64,000 nucleotides of DNA. Origin: Nitrospiraceae bacterium UBA2600 (GTDB lineage Bacteria; Nitrospirota; Thermodesulfovibrionia; Thermodesulfovibrionales; Thermodesulfovibrionaceae). Positions 40,453 through 48,959 of the stretch are shown here, piece after piece (position 1 is the first letter of the stretch; each line of letters starts with the position of its first letter). The stretch is taken from the NCBI GenBank assembly GCA_002339325.1, contig DDKK01000001.1:162213-226212 (forward strand), read 5' to 3'. Both the position numbers and the translations under genes were made by a program. The notes beneath the pieces are model-generated. The model searched no databases, had not been told where the DNA came from, and saw nothing but the letters and a program-made list of their open reading frames with translations.

Positions 40453-40821
40453 TTACTTCTTTTGTTTTAATTCTTTTTCAGCTTCTTCCTCCATTTTGAG
40501 AAGTCTTGTATAATAATCAGGAAACTCCTCAAGATGGTCTGTAGCAATTTCAAGAGCTGTCATTTTATCATTAGTATGTTCTAACTCTACTTTAATACCC
40601 ATAAGCAACTGATTTAAATCATATTTTGTTATTTTTTTGCCATCTGCTTTGCCACCTTTGAGTCTTTCTTTGAATTTGGCTATATCAATTTTGAACTCCT
40701 TTTTTATCGCCTGACGATACTGCTCAAATTTCTTGGCATCTTCATCACCGGCAGTGGCAGTAAAATTTAGGCAAAATAAAATAAACAGAGAAAGGGTCAA
40801 AAAAGTTAATAAATTCCGCAT
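40453..40821 (-). CDS. Small exported protein, DUF5661-like
   Basis: A 122-residue protein with a signal peptide (MRNLLTFLTLSLFILFCLNF, cleavage near ATA-GD) and a helical, lysine-rich mature part. The segment LLMGIKVELEHTNDKMTALEIATDHLEEFPDYYTRL (seen here as GIKVELEHTND and DHLEEFPDYYTRL) resembles DUF5661 proteins, some of which are phage or plasmid encoded. AAGGAGGA precedes the ATG. It is probably co-transcribed with the L,D-transpeptidase. Function is unknown. Confidence 0.7.
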   Translation of the reverse strand: MRNLLTFLTLSLFILFCLNFTATAGDEDAKKFEQYRQAIKKEFKIDIAKFKERLKGGKADGKKITKYDLNQLLMGIKVELEHTNDKMTALEIATDHLEEFPDYYTRLLKMEEEAEKELKQKK

Positions 40822-40969
40822 GTTTGTCCTCCTTCAAATTATAGTTGTTTTAAATTCTTTTAATGCCTTTATAATTATTATACAAATTAAACAAATTTTT
40901 GAATACATTTAAACATGGTAAATTTACAATCTTTCAACATAAAATCATAGCGACAATTGCGCTTAATGC

Positions 40970-40975
40970 TATAAT
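40970..40975 (+). promoter_or_regulatory. -10 box of the PLD-ATPase gene
   Basis: TATAAT at 40970-40975 is followed 5 bases later by the ATG at 40981, with no Shine-Dalgarno. A -35 box is not convincing. The divergent DUF5661 gene shares this 159-base region, which has no other clear structure. Confidence 0.4.
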
Positions 40976-40980
40976 ATCTC

Positions 40981-42987
40981 ATGGATTTATTTACAAAAAA
41001 GGCTTCTTACGTGCATGTTCTTTACAATGACAAACCTTTCAGAGCAGAACCCCTTGCACTTTTTGAGAATGAAAACTTCACACAGTTGAGAGTTGTAACA
41101 TATGTTTCATCTCCTGATTTTTTCTTTGAGAGAGTCAAAAAATTCAAAAAAGTCATAGCAATTCTCGGAGAGGAAGAGACCGCAAGAGAATTCTACACTT
41201 TTAATCCTCTCTGCGAGGAGAGATTTATCCATTCCGCTGAAGCAGACCAGGAGGTTCTGGAAGCACTCGCAAGTGGCAGAATTGAGCTCAGATATATGAA
41301 AGCTGGCGAGAGGATACACTCAAAGATTTACATTCTCTCTGATGAGGCAGGCAATTTAAGGGTAATGGTAGGTTCTGCAAATTTCACAAATGCTGCTTTC
41401 TGTAATAACAGGCAATACGAAGAGATTGTAGCTTATGATAGCTCATACAACCCAGTGTTTTGCAAAACCTATCTAAACAGATTTGAAGAAATATACCAGA
41501 ACTCTATCGATTTCTTAAGCGAAAAAAGTAAGAAAAAGCTAAAAAATCTAATACTAAAAGCAGACAGTATTCTTTTATTCACGCCAGATGACAGAGCAGA
41601 AGGCATTGTAGAAAAGGTGCAAAGACAAATTCAAAGCGGTGCAGATGCATCAAGCTTGATAGTTGAAGTAATGGATGAAAAGGAAAGACTGGAGAGAAAA
41701 ACTATGGAAATTGAGCGAATTGAAAAAATCGTTGAACATGTAACAAAGAAAACAAAAAATGGATACTCCTTTGAACCGAAACAAAAACTAATCACTCTTA
41801 AGGAAAAGCTTAAAGAAATAGTATCTTTTTCTCACAAGCGTACACAAGAGATTATTGATAAAAGAAATTTTCTTGCTCTTAATCCTGCCACTGGAGAGTT
41901 TTTTATTAAAGAAAACGAAAAGGCCGTTTCATATACCATAAACCTCTCAGAGGATGAACTTCGTATTAATCTTAGTAAACTTATGAACTTTGTGAATTCC
42001 TACTGGGAGTTTGCTGTCTATAAAGACAAGGAGGTTCTTAAAAGAGTCTTTGAAGCCATACTATTTGCATTTACATCTCCTTTCATTTATCTAATAAGGA
42101 AATCGGTTAAAAAACATCGGGGAGATGAAAAACTTGCAGAGATACCAATTGTTCTAATTCTTGGTGGGCTTGCGAATACTGGCAAGACAAAACTACTTTT
42201 GTTCATAAACAAACTTCTCGGAAATAACTATGAAGTTTTCAATTATAAGGATATCTATATAAAAACTCAGAGGATCTTATACGACATTTTCTCGTCGAGT
42301 AATATATTCCCTATTCTCGTTGATGAAATATACGATAACTTCTTCAGAGGAGAGGGAGAAAGGCTTATAAAAACCCTTACCAACACACTTGTTGAACCAC
42401 ATCCCTGTCTGATAGGCACTTCAAATGTAGGATTCAGTGCTGAAAGTCAGGTAATAAGAAGGATTTACTACCTACATTTTGCCTCACCCTTTTCAGAGGA
42501 CAAAACAATAAAAGCAAAGGCAGAGAAGTATTTCGAAGAAAAAGTTGGAAAAGTTGATGACAGTCTCTTCAGATACTTTCTAAGTGAATTTGTAAAAAGA
42601 ATAAATGATGACAAATTTTACCGCATTGAAGACCCTCTATTCCTTTCAAGAGAGATATTTAATGAAATGTTTGAAAAAGCAGGATTTGAAAGGCCTGATT
42701 TTATCAGTCAAAGCCCCTGTGGAGACTACTACAAAATAGGCAGTCAAGAATGGCAGGCTTTATTTCTCACAAGAAGAAAGGATTTCAAAGAGATGAAAGA
42801 TGAAGGAGAGAAATACTTTGTCGTAGACCTTAAGAGCATCTATGAGTCAAAAGATGCAGAAACGCTTAAAAATAAGCTTCCTCCAAGTGTTGTGAAATCT
42901 TCAGGAACTCCGCTCATCCTTCATAAAGAGAGATTTCTCCAATTTATAGGTCATAAACAGGGCTTATTTGGAAAATTTTTCAGTTAA
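40981..42987 (+). CDS. PLD-type nuclease fused to SF3/AAA+-like ATPase, uncharacterised
   Basis: A 668-residue fusion I cannot assign to a named family. The N-terminal part (about 1-170) has one phospholipase D-type motif: IHSKIYIL near 110, with GSANFTNAAF about 20 residues later, as in PLD nucleases. A charged helical linker (about 170-330) follows. The C-terminal ATPase has Walker A GGLANTGKT near 395-404, Walker B ILVDEIYDNFF near 444-454, a sensor-like LIGTSNVG near 476 and RRIYYLHF near 493, an arrangement like SF3 helicases. It stands alone with its own -10 box. A DNA-processing or defence role is inference. Confidence 0.65.
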   Translation: MDLFTKKASYVHVLYNDKPFRAEPLALFENENFTQLRVVTYVSSPDFFFERVKKFKKVIAILGEEETAREFYTFNPLCEERFIHSAEADQEVLEALASGRIELRYMKAGERIHSKIYILSDEAGNLRVMVGSANFTNAAFCNNRQYEEIVAYDSSYNPVFCKTYLNRFEEIYQNSIDFLSEKSKKKLKNLILKADSILLFTPDDRAEGIVEKVQRQIQSGADASSLIVEVMDEKERLERKTMEIERIEKIVEHVTKKTKNGYSFEPKQKLITLKEKLKEIVSFSHKRTQEIIDKRNFLALNPATGEFFIKENEKAVSYTINLSEDELRINLSKLMNFVNSYWEFAVYKDKEVLKRVFEAILFAFTSPFIYLIRKSVKKHRGDEKLAEIPIVLILGGLANTGKTKLLLFINKLLGNNYEVFNYKDIYIKTQRILYDIFSSSNIFPILVDEIYDNFFRGEGERLIKTLTNTLVEPHPCLIGTSNVGFSAESQVIRRIYYLHFASPFSEDKTIKAKAEKYFEEKVGKVDDSLFRYFLSEFVKRINDDKFYRIEDPLFLSREIFNEMFEKAGFERPDFISQSPCGDYYKIGSQEWQALFLTRRKDFKEMKDEGEKYFVVDLKSIYESKDAETLKNKLPPSVVKSSGTPLILHKERFLQFIGHKQGLFGKFFS

Positions 42988-42998
42988 TACCTCATTGA

Positions 42999-43028
42999 TT
43001 GACATAATACTTTTTTAGCAGAGATAAT
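42999..43028 (+). promoter_or_regulatory. Promoter of the ubiD operon (leaderless)
   Basis: A perfect TTGACA (42999-43004) and GATAAT (43023-43028) are 18 bases apart. The predicted transcript start falls on the ubiD ATG at 43035, and no Shine-Dalgarno is present. Confidence 0.65.
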
Positions 43029-43034
43029 AACTAT

Positions 43035-44480
43035 ATGGCCTACAAGGATTTAAGAGATTTTTTACAACTTCTTGAGCAGAAGGGACTTCTTCACAGAGTA
43101 AAGGTAGAGGTAGACCCTGTGCTTGAGATTGCAGAGATTACAGACAGAATGTGTAAATCTTCGGAAGGAGGAAAGGCCTTATTTTTTGAAAAAGTGAAGG
43201 GCTCTCAAATTCCCGTTGTTACCAACATATTCGGCTCCTTTGAGAGAATGTGTCTTTCTCTGGAAGTAGAAAGTCTTGATGATATTGGCCGAAGAATAGA
43301 AAAACTTTTAAATCAAGCGCCTCCAAAAACTTTTAAAGATAAATTAAAAGCCATTTTTGACCTGATTGAAATAGGCAAGTATCTACCTAAAAAGGTGAAA
43401 TCTGCGCCATGTCAAGAGGTTATAAACCATGAACCAGACCTTAGCCAAATTCCAATACTTAAAACATGGCCTCTTGACGGTGGAAGGTTTATAACTTTTC
43501 CAATGGTTTTTACAAGAGACCCTGAAACAGGAAAGCAAAACTGTGGAATGTATAGAATGCATGTTTATGACAGCAAAACCACAGGCATGCACTGGCACAT
43601 ACACAAAGATGGAGCCAGTCATTACAGGAAATACAAAGAACGTGGTATGAGAATGCCTGTGGCAGTTGCCATTGGTTCTGACCCGGCGGTAATCTACTCT
43701 TCCACAGCGCCTCTCCCTTACGGAGTAGATGAAATGGTATTCGCTGGATTTTTACGAAGAGCTCCTGTGGAAATGGTTAAATGTGTCACTTCCGATATTG
43801 AAGTGCCTGCAAACGCCGAGATAGTCCTTGAAGGCTATGTAGAGCCAAATGAACTGCGGGATGAAGGTCCTTTTGGAGACCATACTGGTTTTTACTCTCC
43901 TGTAGATAAATTTCCCGTATTTCACATAACCTGCATTACCCATAGAAAAAATCCCATATACCCTGCAACAGTCGTTGGAAAACCACCTATGGAAGACTGT
44001 TATATGGGCAAAGCTACAGAGAGAATATTCTTACCACTTCTCAGAATGCAATTTCCCGAGATAGTTGACATGAATCTTCCAATGGAAGGTGTCTTTCACA
44101 ACGCCGCAATAATTTCTATAAAAAAGCAGTATCCGGGACATGGCAAAAAAATAATTCATGGTCTCTGGGGAATGGGACAGATGAGTTTTTCCAAATTGAT
44201 TATTGTCGTTGACCATGATGTAGATGTACAAGACCTATCAACTACTGCCTGGAAAGTTCTTAATAATGTGGACTGGCGTAGAGATGTAATAATATCAGAA
44301 GGACCTGTTGATGAGCTTGACCACGCCTCAAGTATGCCAAGATTTGGTGGAAAAATGGGAATTGATGCAACTCGTAAAAGCCGTGAAGAGGGGATGTTCA
44401 GAGATTGGCCAGAAGAAATCAGGCAGACCGAGGAAATTATAGAGCTTGTAAACAAAAGATGGCACGAGTATGGATTCTAA
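43035..44480 (+). CDS. UbiD-family decarboxylase
   Basis: Prenylated-FMN-dependent (de)carboxylase of 481 residues. Family segments include YKDLRDFLQLLEQKGLLHRV at the start, GMYRMHVYDSKTTGMHWH, the catalytic E-x-R-D-E network in GYVEPNELRDEGPFGDHTG and KPPMEDCYMGKATERIF. The usual role is menaquinone/ubiquinone ring decarboxylation, but anaerobes also use relatives on aromatic acids. No UbiX flavin prenyltransferase is in the window. It overlaps the next gene by 11 bases, so function may be tied to a 2-hydroxyacyl-CoA dehydratase-type activator. Confidence 0.9.
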   Translation: MAYKDLRDFLQLLEQKGLLHRVKVEVDPVLEIAEITDRMCKSSEGGKALFFEKVKGSQIPVVTNIFGSFERMCLSLEVESLDDIGRRIEKLLNQAPPKTFKDKLKAIFDLIEIGKYLPKKVKSAPCQEVINHEPDLSQIPILKTWPLDGGRFITFPMVFTRDPETGKQNCGMYRMHVYDSKTTGMHWHIHKDGASHYRKYKERGMRMPVAVAIGSDPAVIYSSTAPLPYGVDEMVFAGFLRRAPVEMVKCVTSDIEVPANAEIVLEGYVEPNELRDEGPFGDHTGFYSPVDKFPVFHITCITHRKNPIYPATVVGKPPMEDCYMGKATERIFLPLLRMQFPEIVDMNLPMEGVFHNAAIISIKKQYPGHGKKIIHGLWGMGQMSFSKLIIVVDHDVDVQDLSTTAWKVLNNVDWRRDVIISEGPVDELDHASSMPRFGGKMGIDATRKSREEGMFRDWPEEIRQTEEIIELVNKRWHEYGF

Positions 44481-47400
44481 TTATTTTCTCGGTATAGATG
44501 TAGGAAGCGAGACAGCAAAAATAGCAATAATTGATGATGAAGGAAGGCTGATTGAAAAGCTCTATCTGAAACATCTCGGTCGTCCTTCAGAGATAGTCTC
44601 AAATATTCTAAAAGATATAGAAACCCGATATGGTAGTCTAAAAATTTGTTTTACCGGTGTATCGGGAAGGTTTATCGCAAAGACTGTAAAAGCACCATAT
44701 GTAAATGAGATAGTATCTCAAGCAACGGCAACCGCATTCTTTTATCCAGAAGTAAGAACTCTGATTGAGATTGGCGGAGAAGACTCTAAGCTAATTTTTT
44801 TTGATAAGGCTGGAAGAATAAAGGATTTCTCTCTAAACAGCATCTGTGCTGCTGGCACAGGCTCTTTCCTTGAACAACAGGCAGAAAGACTTGGATTGAC
44901 AATACAGGATTTCAGTGAACTGGCAACCTTATCACAAAAACCTTCTAAAATAGCAGGAAGATGCAGTGTCTTTGCTAAATCAGATATGATTCATCTACAG
45001 CAGATTGCTACACCTGTTGAGGATATAATCGCTGGATTATGCCTTGCTTTAGCAAGGAATTTCAAAGCCACCATGTTTAAAGGTCGTAAAGTGAAGCAAG
45101 TAGTTGCCTTTCAAGGCGGTGTAGCAGCTAACAAAGGAATGATAAGAGCTTTTAAAGAAGTTCTGAAAATAAAGGAGCTTTTAATTCCCGAGCATTTTGA
45201 AGTCATGGGAGCAATTGGAGCAGCCATAAAAGCTAAAACTTCAGAGGTTTCACTGAGTACTGAGATGGTTGAAAAGTTAAGGGATATAAAATCAGAGATT
45301 GAATACGGCCTTCCCCCTCTTAAGCCTTTAGAACTCAGACTGCAAGACAATCACACCTCTTGCTCTTTTGTTCAGTATGCTAACGCCTATCTCGGCATTG
45401 ATGTAGGCTCTGTAAGCACTAACATAGTCTTAATTGACGAAGAGGGAAATCTCATTACAAAAAAATATCTGTTTACCTCTGGCAAGCCAATTGATGCTGT
45501 TAAAAAAGGGTTAATGGAAATATATGAAAGTTTTCCTACGGTTAAAATAAAGGGGGTGGGAGTCACAGGCTCTGCCCGTTATATGATAGCGGATTTTGTT
45601 GGTTCCGATGTTGTTAAAAACGAGATAACTGCCCACGCAAGAGGAGCGCTACATTTTGACAGCACCATTGATACTATTTTTGAAATAGGCGGCCAAGATT
45701 CAAAATACATTAGACTAAAAGATGGAAAGGTCATAGACTTTGAGATGAATAAAGCCTGTGCAGCAGGAACGGGCTCTTTTATTGAGGAACAGGCAGATAA
45801 ATTAGGTGTAAGTCTTGATGAATTTCAGCGGCTTGCATTTTCCTCCCAGAAACCCTGTAGACTTGGCGAAAGATGCACTGTTTTTATGGAAAACTCTCTT
45901 GTAATCAATCTTCACAGAGGAGCTAAAAAAGAAGACCTCATTGCAGGACTCTGTTACAGTATCGTTGAAAATTACATTAATCGAGTGGTAGCAGGAAAGC
46001 CCATAGGGGAAAAAATATTCTTTCAGGGTGGTGTTGCTTTCAATAAAGCCGTAGTGTCTGCCTTTGAAAATTTTCTTAAAAGCAAGATAAATAAAAAAAT
46101 TAAACTAATAATTCCGCCTCATCATGAAGTCATGGGAGCAATTGGAGCGTCCCTTATAGCAAGGGATTTAATGAAAAACAGCGGAGAGAGCAATTTTAAG
46201 GGCTTTACTCTTATGGAAAAGTCTTACAGTATATCTTCTTTTGAATGCAAGGGCTGTCCAAATTACTGTGAGATAAACAGGGTTAAGTTAGCTGATGAGG
46301 ATAAATATCTCTTTTACGGTGGGAGATGTGAAAAGTATGAAAAAGACTCAAAAACTTCAAAATTACCTGACCCATTAAAAATTAGAGAGGAGCTCCTGTG
46401 GAGAGCACACAGAGAGTATGAAGAAAAATATAAATACAGAAAGGCACCCGTAATTGGCATCCCTCATATTTTTTATTTTCACGACCTTCTTCCTTTCTGG
46501 AGCAGTCTTCTCTGGGAAATGGGATTTAAAGTTGAAATATCAGGAAAAACAAATAAAGAAATAATCAACAAAGGAATTGAAAAGATACCATCTGAAGCTT
46601 GTTTCCCCCTTAAAGTAGCCTATGGACACATAGCAGAACTCATAGATAGAGGCATTGACCTTATTTTCATGCCAAGCTTTATTAATCTTAATATCTACGA
46701 TGAGTATGAAAAAGGGCTTGCCTGTCCTCTCGTTCAAACAATTCCTTATGTTAGCAAAGGGTTTTATAAAGAGGTCAAAATAATAATCCCGAGAATTGAT
46801 TTTTCTCGAGGCTTTGAATATCTAAAAGAAGAAATTAAGAATACCTTTAAAGGCCTTGTTAGTACTAAAAACCTTGATTTAAAAATAAACACGGCAAGAG
46901 AAAAGCAAAAAGAGTTTATTAATTCTCTTCAGAAGGAAGGAATAAAATTTCTCGAAACTGCAAAAGACCGAAAATTAGGTCAGACTGCTACGGTAGTTAT
47001 TTTAGGCCGGTCTTATAACTCTTTTGATAGTGCTGTAAGTCTTGATATTTCAACTAAAATATCACGTTTGAACGTGCTGCCTCTTCCAATGGATATGCTT
47101 CCGCTTGATAAGATAAGCATTCGTGAAGATTGGAGCAATCTTTACTGGCGTTCGGGCCAGAAAATAATAAAGGCAACACGGTTTATTAGAAAACTCAGAG
47201 ATGTTTTTCCTCTCTTTATAACAAACTTCTCTTGTGGTCCCGACTCATTCATCTTAAATTACTTTAAGAATGAAATGGGCGAATATCCATATCTCATACT
47301 TGAGATAGATGAGCACAGTGCAGATGCCGGTGCTGTAACAAGACTGGAGGCATTTATTGACAGCATACAAGGTCGCCTCGAATGCAGCTTAGAGAAAAAT

Positions 47401-48636
47401 TGGAGATTCATACCTCTTCTGAAACATGTCAACTCTGAACTCTCAAAGAGAGTTATATATATCCCAAGAATGTCAGACCATGCCTTTGCATTAAAGGCTG
47501 CGTTTAATTACTGCGGAATTGATGCCGAAGTAATGCCTCCTTCAGATAAAAAATCCATTGAATTAGGAAAAAGTTATGTATCAGGGGGTGAATGCTTTCC
47601 CTATGTTGTAACATTAGGAGATATGCTCAAGATAGTATTTTCCTCTGATTTTATACCTGAAAAAACAGCATTCTTCATGCCCTCTGGAGCAGGGCCCTGC
47701 AGATTTGGCCAGTATAATGTGTCGCACAGACTTATGTTGAAAAAATTAGGATATGAAAATGTTCCTGTATATTCTCCACAACAGGATGCTCAATTCTATA
47801 AAGACTTAAATATTGCTGGAGGCGAATTCTCCCTTCGAGCATGGCAGGGAATTGTTGCTTATGGATTGCTCACAAAATTAATTCTCCAGACAAGGCCTTA
47901 TGAAAAGAATAAAGGTGAAACAGATAGTGTATACGAATATTATATGCAAAAAATCTCTGATGCACTAAAAAGCAGAAACGGAGATTTAGAGAACTTAATC
48001 AAAAATATGAGAAGAGATTTTGAGAATATTCCAATGTATAAAAATAGAAAACCTCTTGTAGGCATTGTCGGAGAGATATTTGTAAGGTCCCACAGCTTCT
48101 CTAATGAAAATCTGATAAGAAAGCTCGAATCCCTGGGTGCCGAGGTTTATTTAACCCCCCTTGAAGAGTGGATTCATTATGTAAATAGTATTGCTTTAAG
48201 AAAAGCCTTGATAAAAAAGGATAAATCTGCTATTATAAAAATTCTTGTTAATAAATTTTTCCAGTGGAAGGTAGAGAAAAGATTTTCCTCTTTGTTTAAA
48301 GGTTTTATAAATAATCTAAAAGAGCCTTCCACAAAGGAACTTTTTAGGAACGCTGCACCTTATGTACCTGATAGTTTTGAAGGAGAAACTGTATTGAGTG
48401 TAGGAAAAAGCATTGATTTGATTAAAAGGGGAGTGAGTGGAATAATAAACACTATGCCCTTTGGATGTATGCCCGGCGCTATAGTTACAGCCATATTGAG
48501 ATTTATACAGAGAGATTATAACATTGCCGTTGTATCCCTTGCTTTTGACGGTCTAAATTCTACAGTAAACGAATTGTGGCTTGAAGCCTTTATGGAAACC
48601 ATAAAAGAGAAAGAAGGAGGTGAACTTAGTGGGTAA
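44470..48636 (+). CDS. Acyl-CoA dehydratase activase fusion (two BadF/HgdC domains plus DUF2229/HgdB-like part)
   Basis: A 1388-residue protein with two ASKHA activator domains in tandem: FLGIDVGSETAKIAI at about 5 and YLGIDVGSVSTNIVL at about 307. Each keeps the ATP motifs (EIGGEDSKL, EIGGQDSKY) and both cluster cysteines (CAAGTGSF with GRCSVF, and CAAGTGSF with ERCTVF). A DUF2229/2-hydroxyglutaryl-CoA dehydratase-like region follows with many cysteines (CKGCPNYC, YVSGGECFPYV, PFGCMPGAI). Such long fusions are widespread in anaerobes; their substrate is unknown. Located after ubiD (11-base overlap). Confidence 0.88.
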   Translation: MDSNYFLGIDVGSETAKIAIIDDEGRLIEKLYLKHLGRPSEIVSNILKDIETRYGSLKICFTGVSGRFIAKTVKAPYVNEIVSQATATAFFYPEVRTLIEIGGEDSKLIFFDKAGRIKDFSLNSICAAGTGSFLEQQAERLGLTIQDFSELATLSQKPSKIAGRCSVFAKSDMIHLQQIATPVEDIIAGLCLALARNFKATMFKGRKVKQVVAFQGGVAANKGMIRAFKEVLKIKELLIPEHFEVMGAIGAAIKAKTSEVSLSTEMVEKLRDIKSEIEYGLPPLKPLELRLQDNHTSCSFVQYANAYLGIDVGSVSTNIVLIDEEGNLITKKYLFTSGKPIDAVKKGLMEIYESFPTVKIKGVGVTGSARYMIADFVGSDVVKNEITAHARGALHFDSTIDTIFEIGGQDSKYIRLKDGKVIDFEMNKACAAGTGSFIEEQADKLGVSLDEFQRLAFSSQKPCRLGERCTVFMENSLVINLHRGAKKEDLIAGLCYSIVENYINRVVAGKPIGEKIFFQGGVAFNKAVVSAFENFLKSKINKKIKLIIPPHHEVMGAIGASLIARDLMKNSGESNFKGFTLMEKSYSISSFECKGCPNYCEINRVKLADEDKYLFYGGRCEKYEKDSKTSKLPDPLKIREELLWRAHREYEEKYKYRKAPVIGIPHIFYFHDLLPFWSSLLWEMGFKVEISGKTNKEIINKGIEKIPSEACFPLKVAYGHIAELIDRGIDLIFMPSFINLNIYDEYEKGLACPLVQTIPYVSKGFYKEVKIIIPRIDFSRGFEYLKEEIKNTFKGLVSTKNLDLKINTAREKQKEFINSLQKEGIKFLETAKDRKLGQTATVVILGRSYNSFDSAVSLDISTKISRLNVLPLPMDMLPLDKISIREDWSNLYWRSGQKIIKATRFIRKLRDVFPLFITNFSCGPDSFILNYFKNEMGEYPYLILEIDEHSADAGAVTRLEAFIDSIQGRLECSLEKNWRFIPLLKHVNSELSKRVIYIPRMSDHAFALKAAFNYCGIDAEVMPPSDKKSIELGKSYVSGGECFPYVVTLGDMLKIVFSSDFIPEKTAFFMPSGAGPCRFGQYNVSHRLMLKKLGYENVPVYSPQQDAQFYKDLNIAGGEFSLRAWQGIVAYGLLTKLILQTRPYEKNKGETDSVYEYYMQKISDALKSRNGDLENLIKNMRRDFENIPMYKNRKPLVGIVGEIFVRSHSFSNENLIRKLESLGAEVYLTPLEEWIHYVNSIALRKALIKKDKSAIIKILVNKFFQWKVEKRFSSLFKGFINNLKEPSTKELFRNAAPYVPDSFEGETVLSVGKSIDLIKRGVSGIINTMPFGCMPGAIVTAILRFIQRDYNIAVVSLAFDGLNSTVNELWLEAFMETIKEKEGGELSG

Positions 48637-48724
48637 TGTTCTTAAGTGGAGGAAAAAAAAGATAAAAAAACACAAATACAGAAAGCTTCGCCGAAAAATG
48701 AGAGCACAGAGAAGAAATAAATAA
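48629..48724 (+). CDS. AURKAIP1/COX24 (mS38-like) small basic protein
   Basis: A 31-residue, strongly basic open frame (GTG start) reading MGNVLKWRKKKIKKH and then RKLRRKMRAQRRNK. This matches the bacterial COX24/AURKAIP1 pattern (GSVxKKRRKRMxKKKHRKLLRKTRxQRR), related to mitochondrial ribosomal protein mS38. A strong GGAGGTGA site lies 5 bases upstream, and it overlaps the end of the activase gene by 8 bases. It probably binds rRNA on the small subunit. It is too short for routine gene finding. Confidence 0.72.
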   Translation: MGNVLKWRKKKIKKHKYRKLRRKMRAQRRNK

Positions 48725-48740
48725 TTTAAAGGTTTGAAAA

Positions 48741-48959
48741 ATGAAAGACTTTATTGCTTTAAAAGAACAAATCAACATAATTGAGAAAGGTGTAAATAGT
48801 CTCTTAGAGAAGCTTGAAAATATTGATAGAAAACTTACAGCTATTGAAGAGACAGAGCTGGAAATCAAGGCAATTAAGATGTTTCTAAAAAGAGTTTTTC
48901 CTGAGTTTACTAAAGAATATCCAGAGATTCTTAAGAAAATCAGGAGCACGAAAAAATAA
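48741..48959 (+). CDS. Small coiled-coil protein, unknown
   Basis: A 72-residue protein rich in Lys, Glu, Ile and Leu with clear heptad spacing (KEQINIIEKGVNSLLEKL, LKRVFPEFTKEYPEIL), predicted helical with no signal peptide. It has no family that I recognise. Its stop shares a base with the next ATG (TAATG), and it lies 16 bases after the mS38-like gene, which supports it being translated. A short cytoplasmic adaptor role is only a guess. Confidence 0.6.
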   Translation: MKDFIALKEQINIIEKGVNSLLEKLENIDRKLTAIEETELEIKAIKMFLKRVFPEFTKEYPEILKKIRSTKK

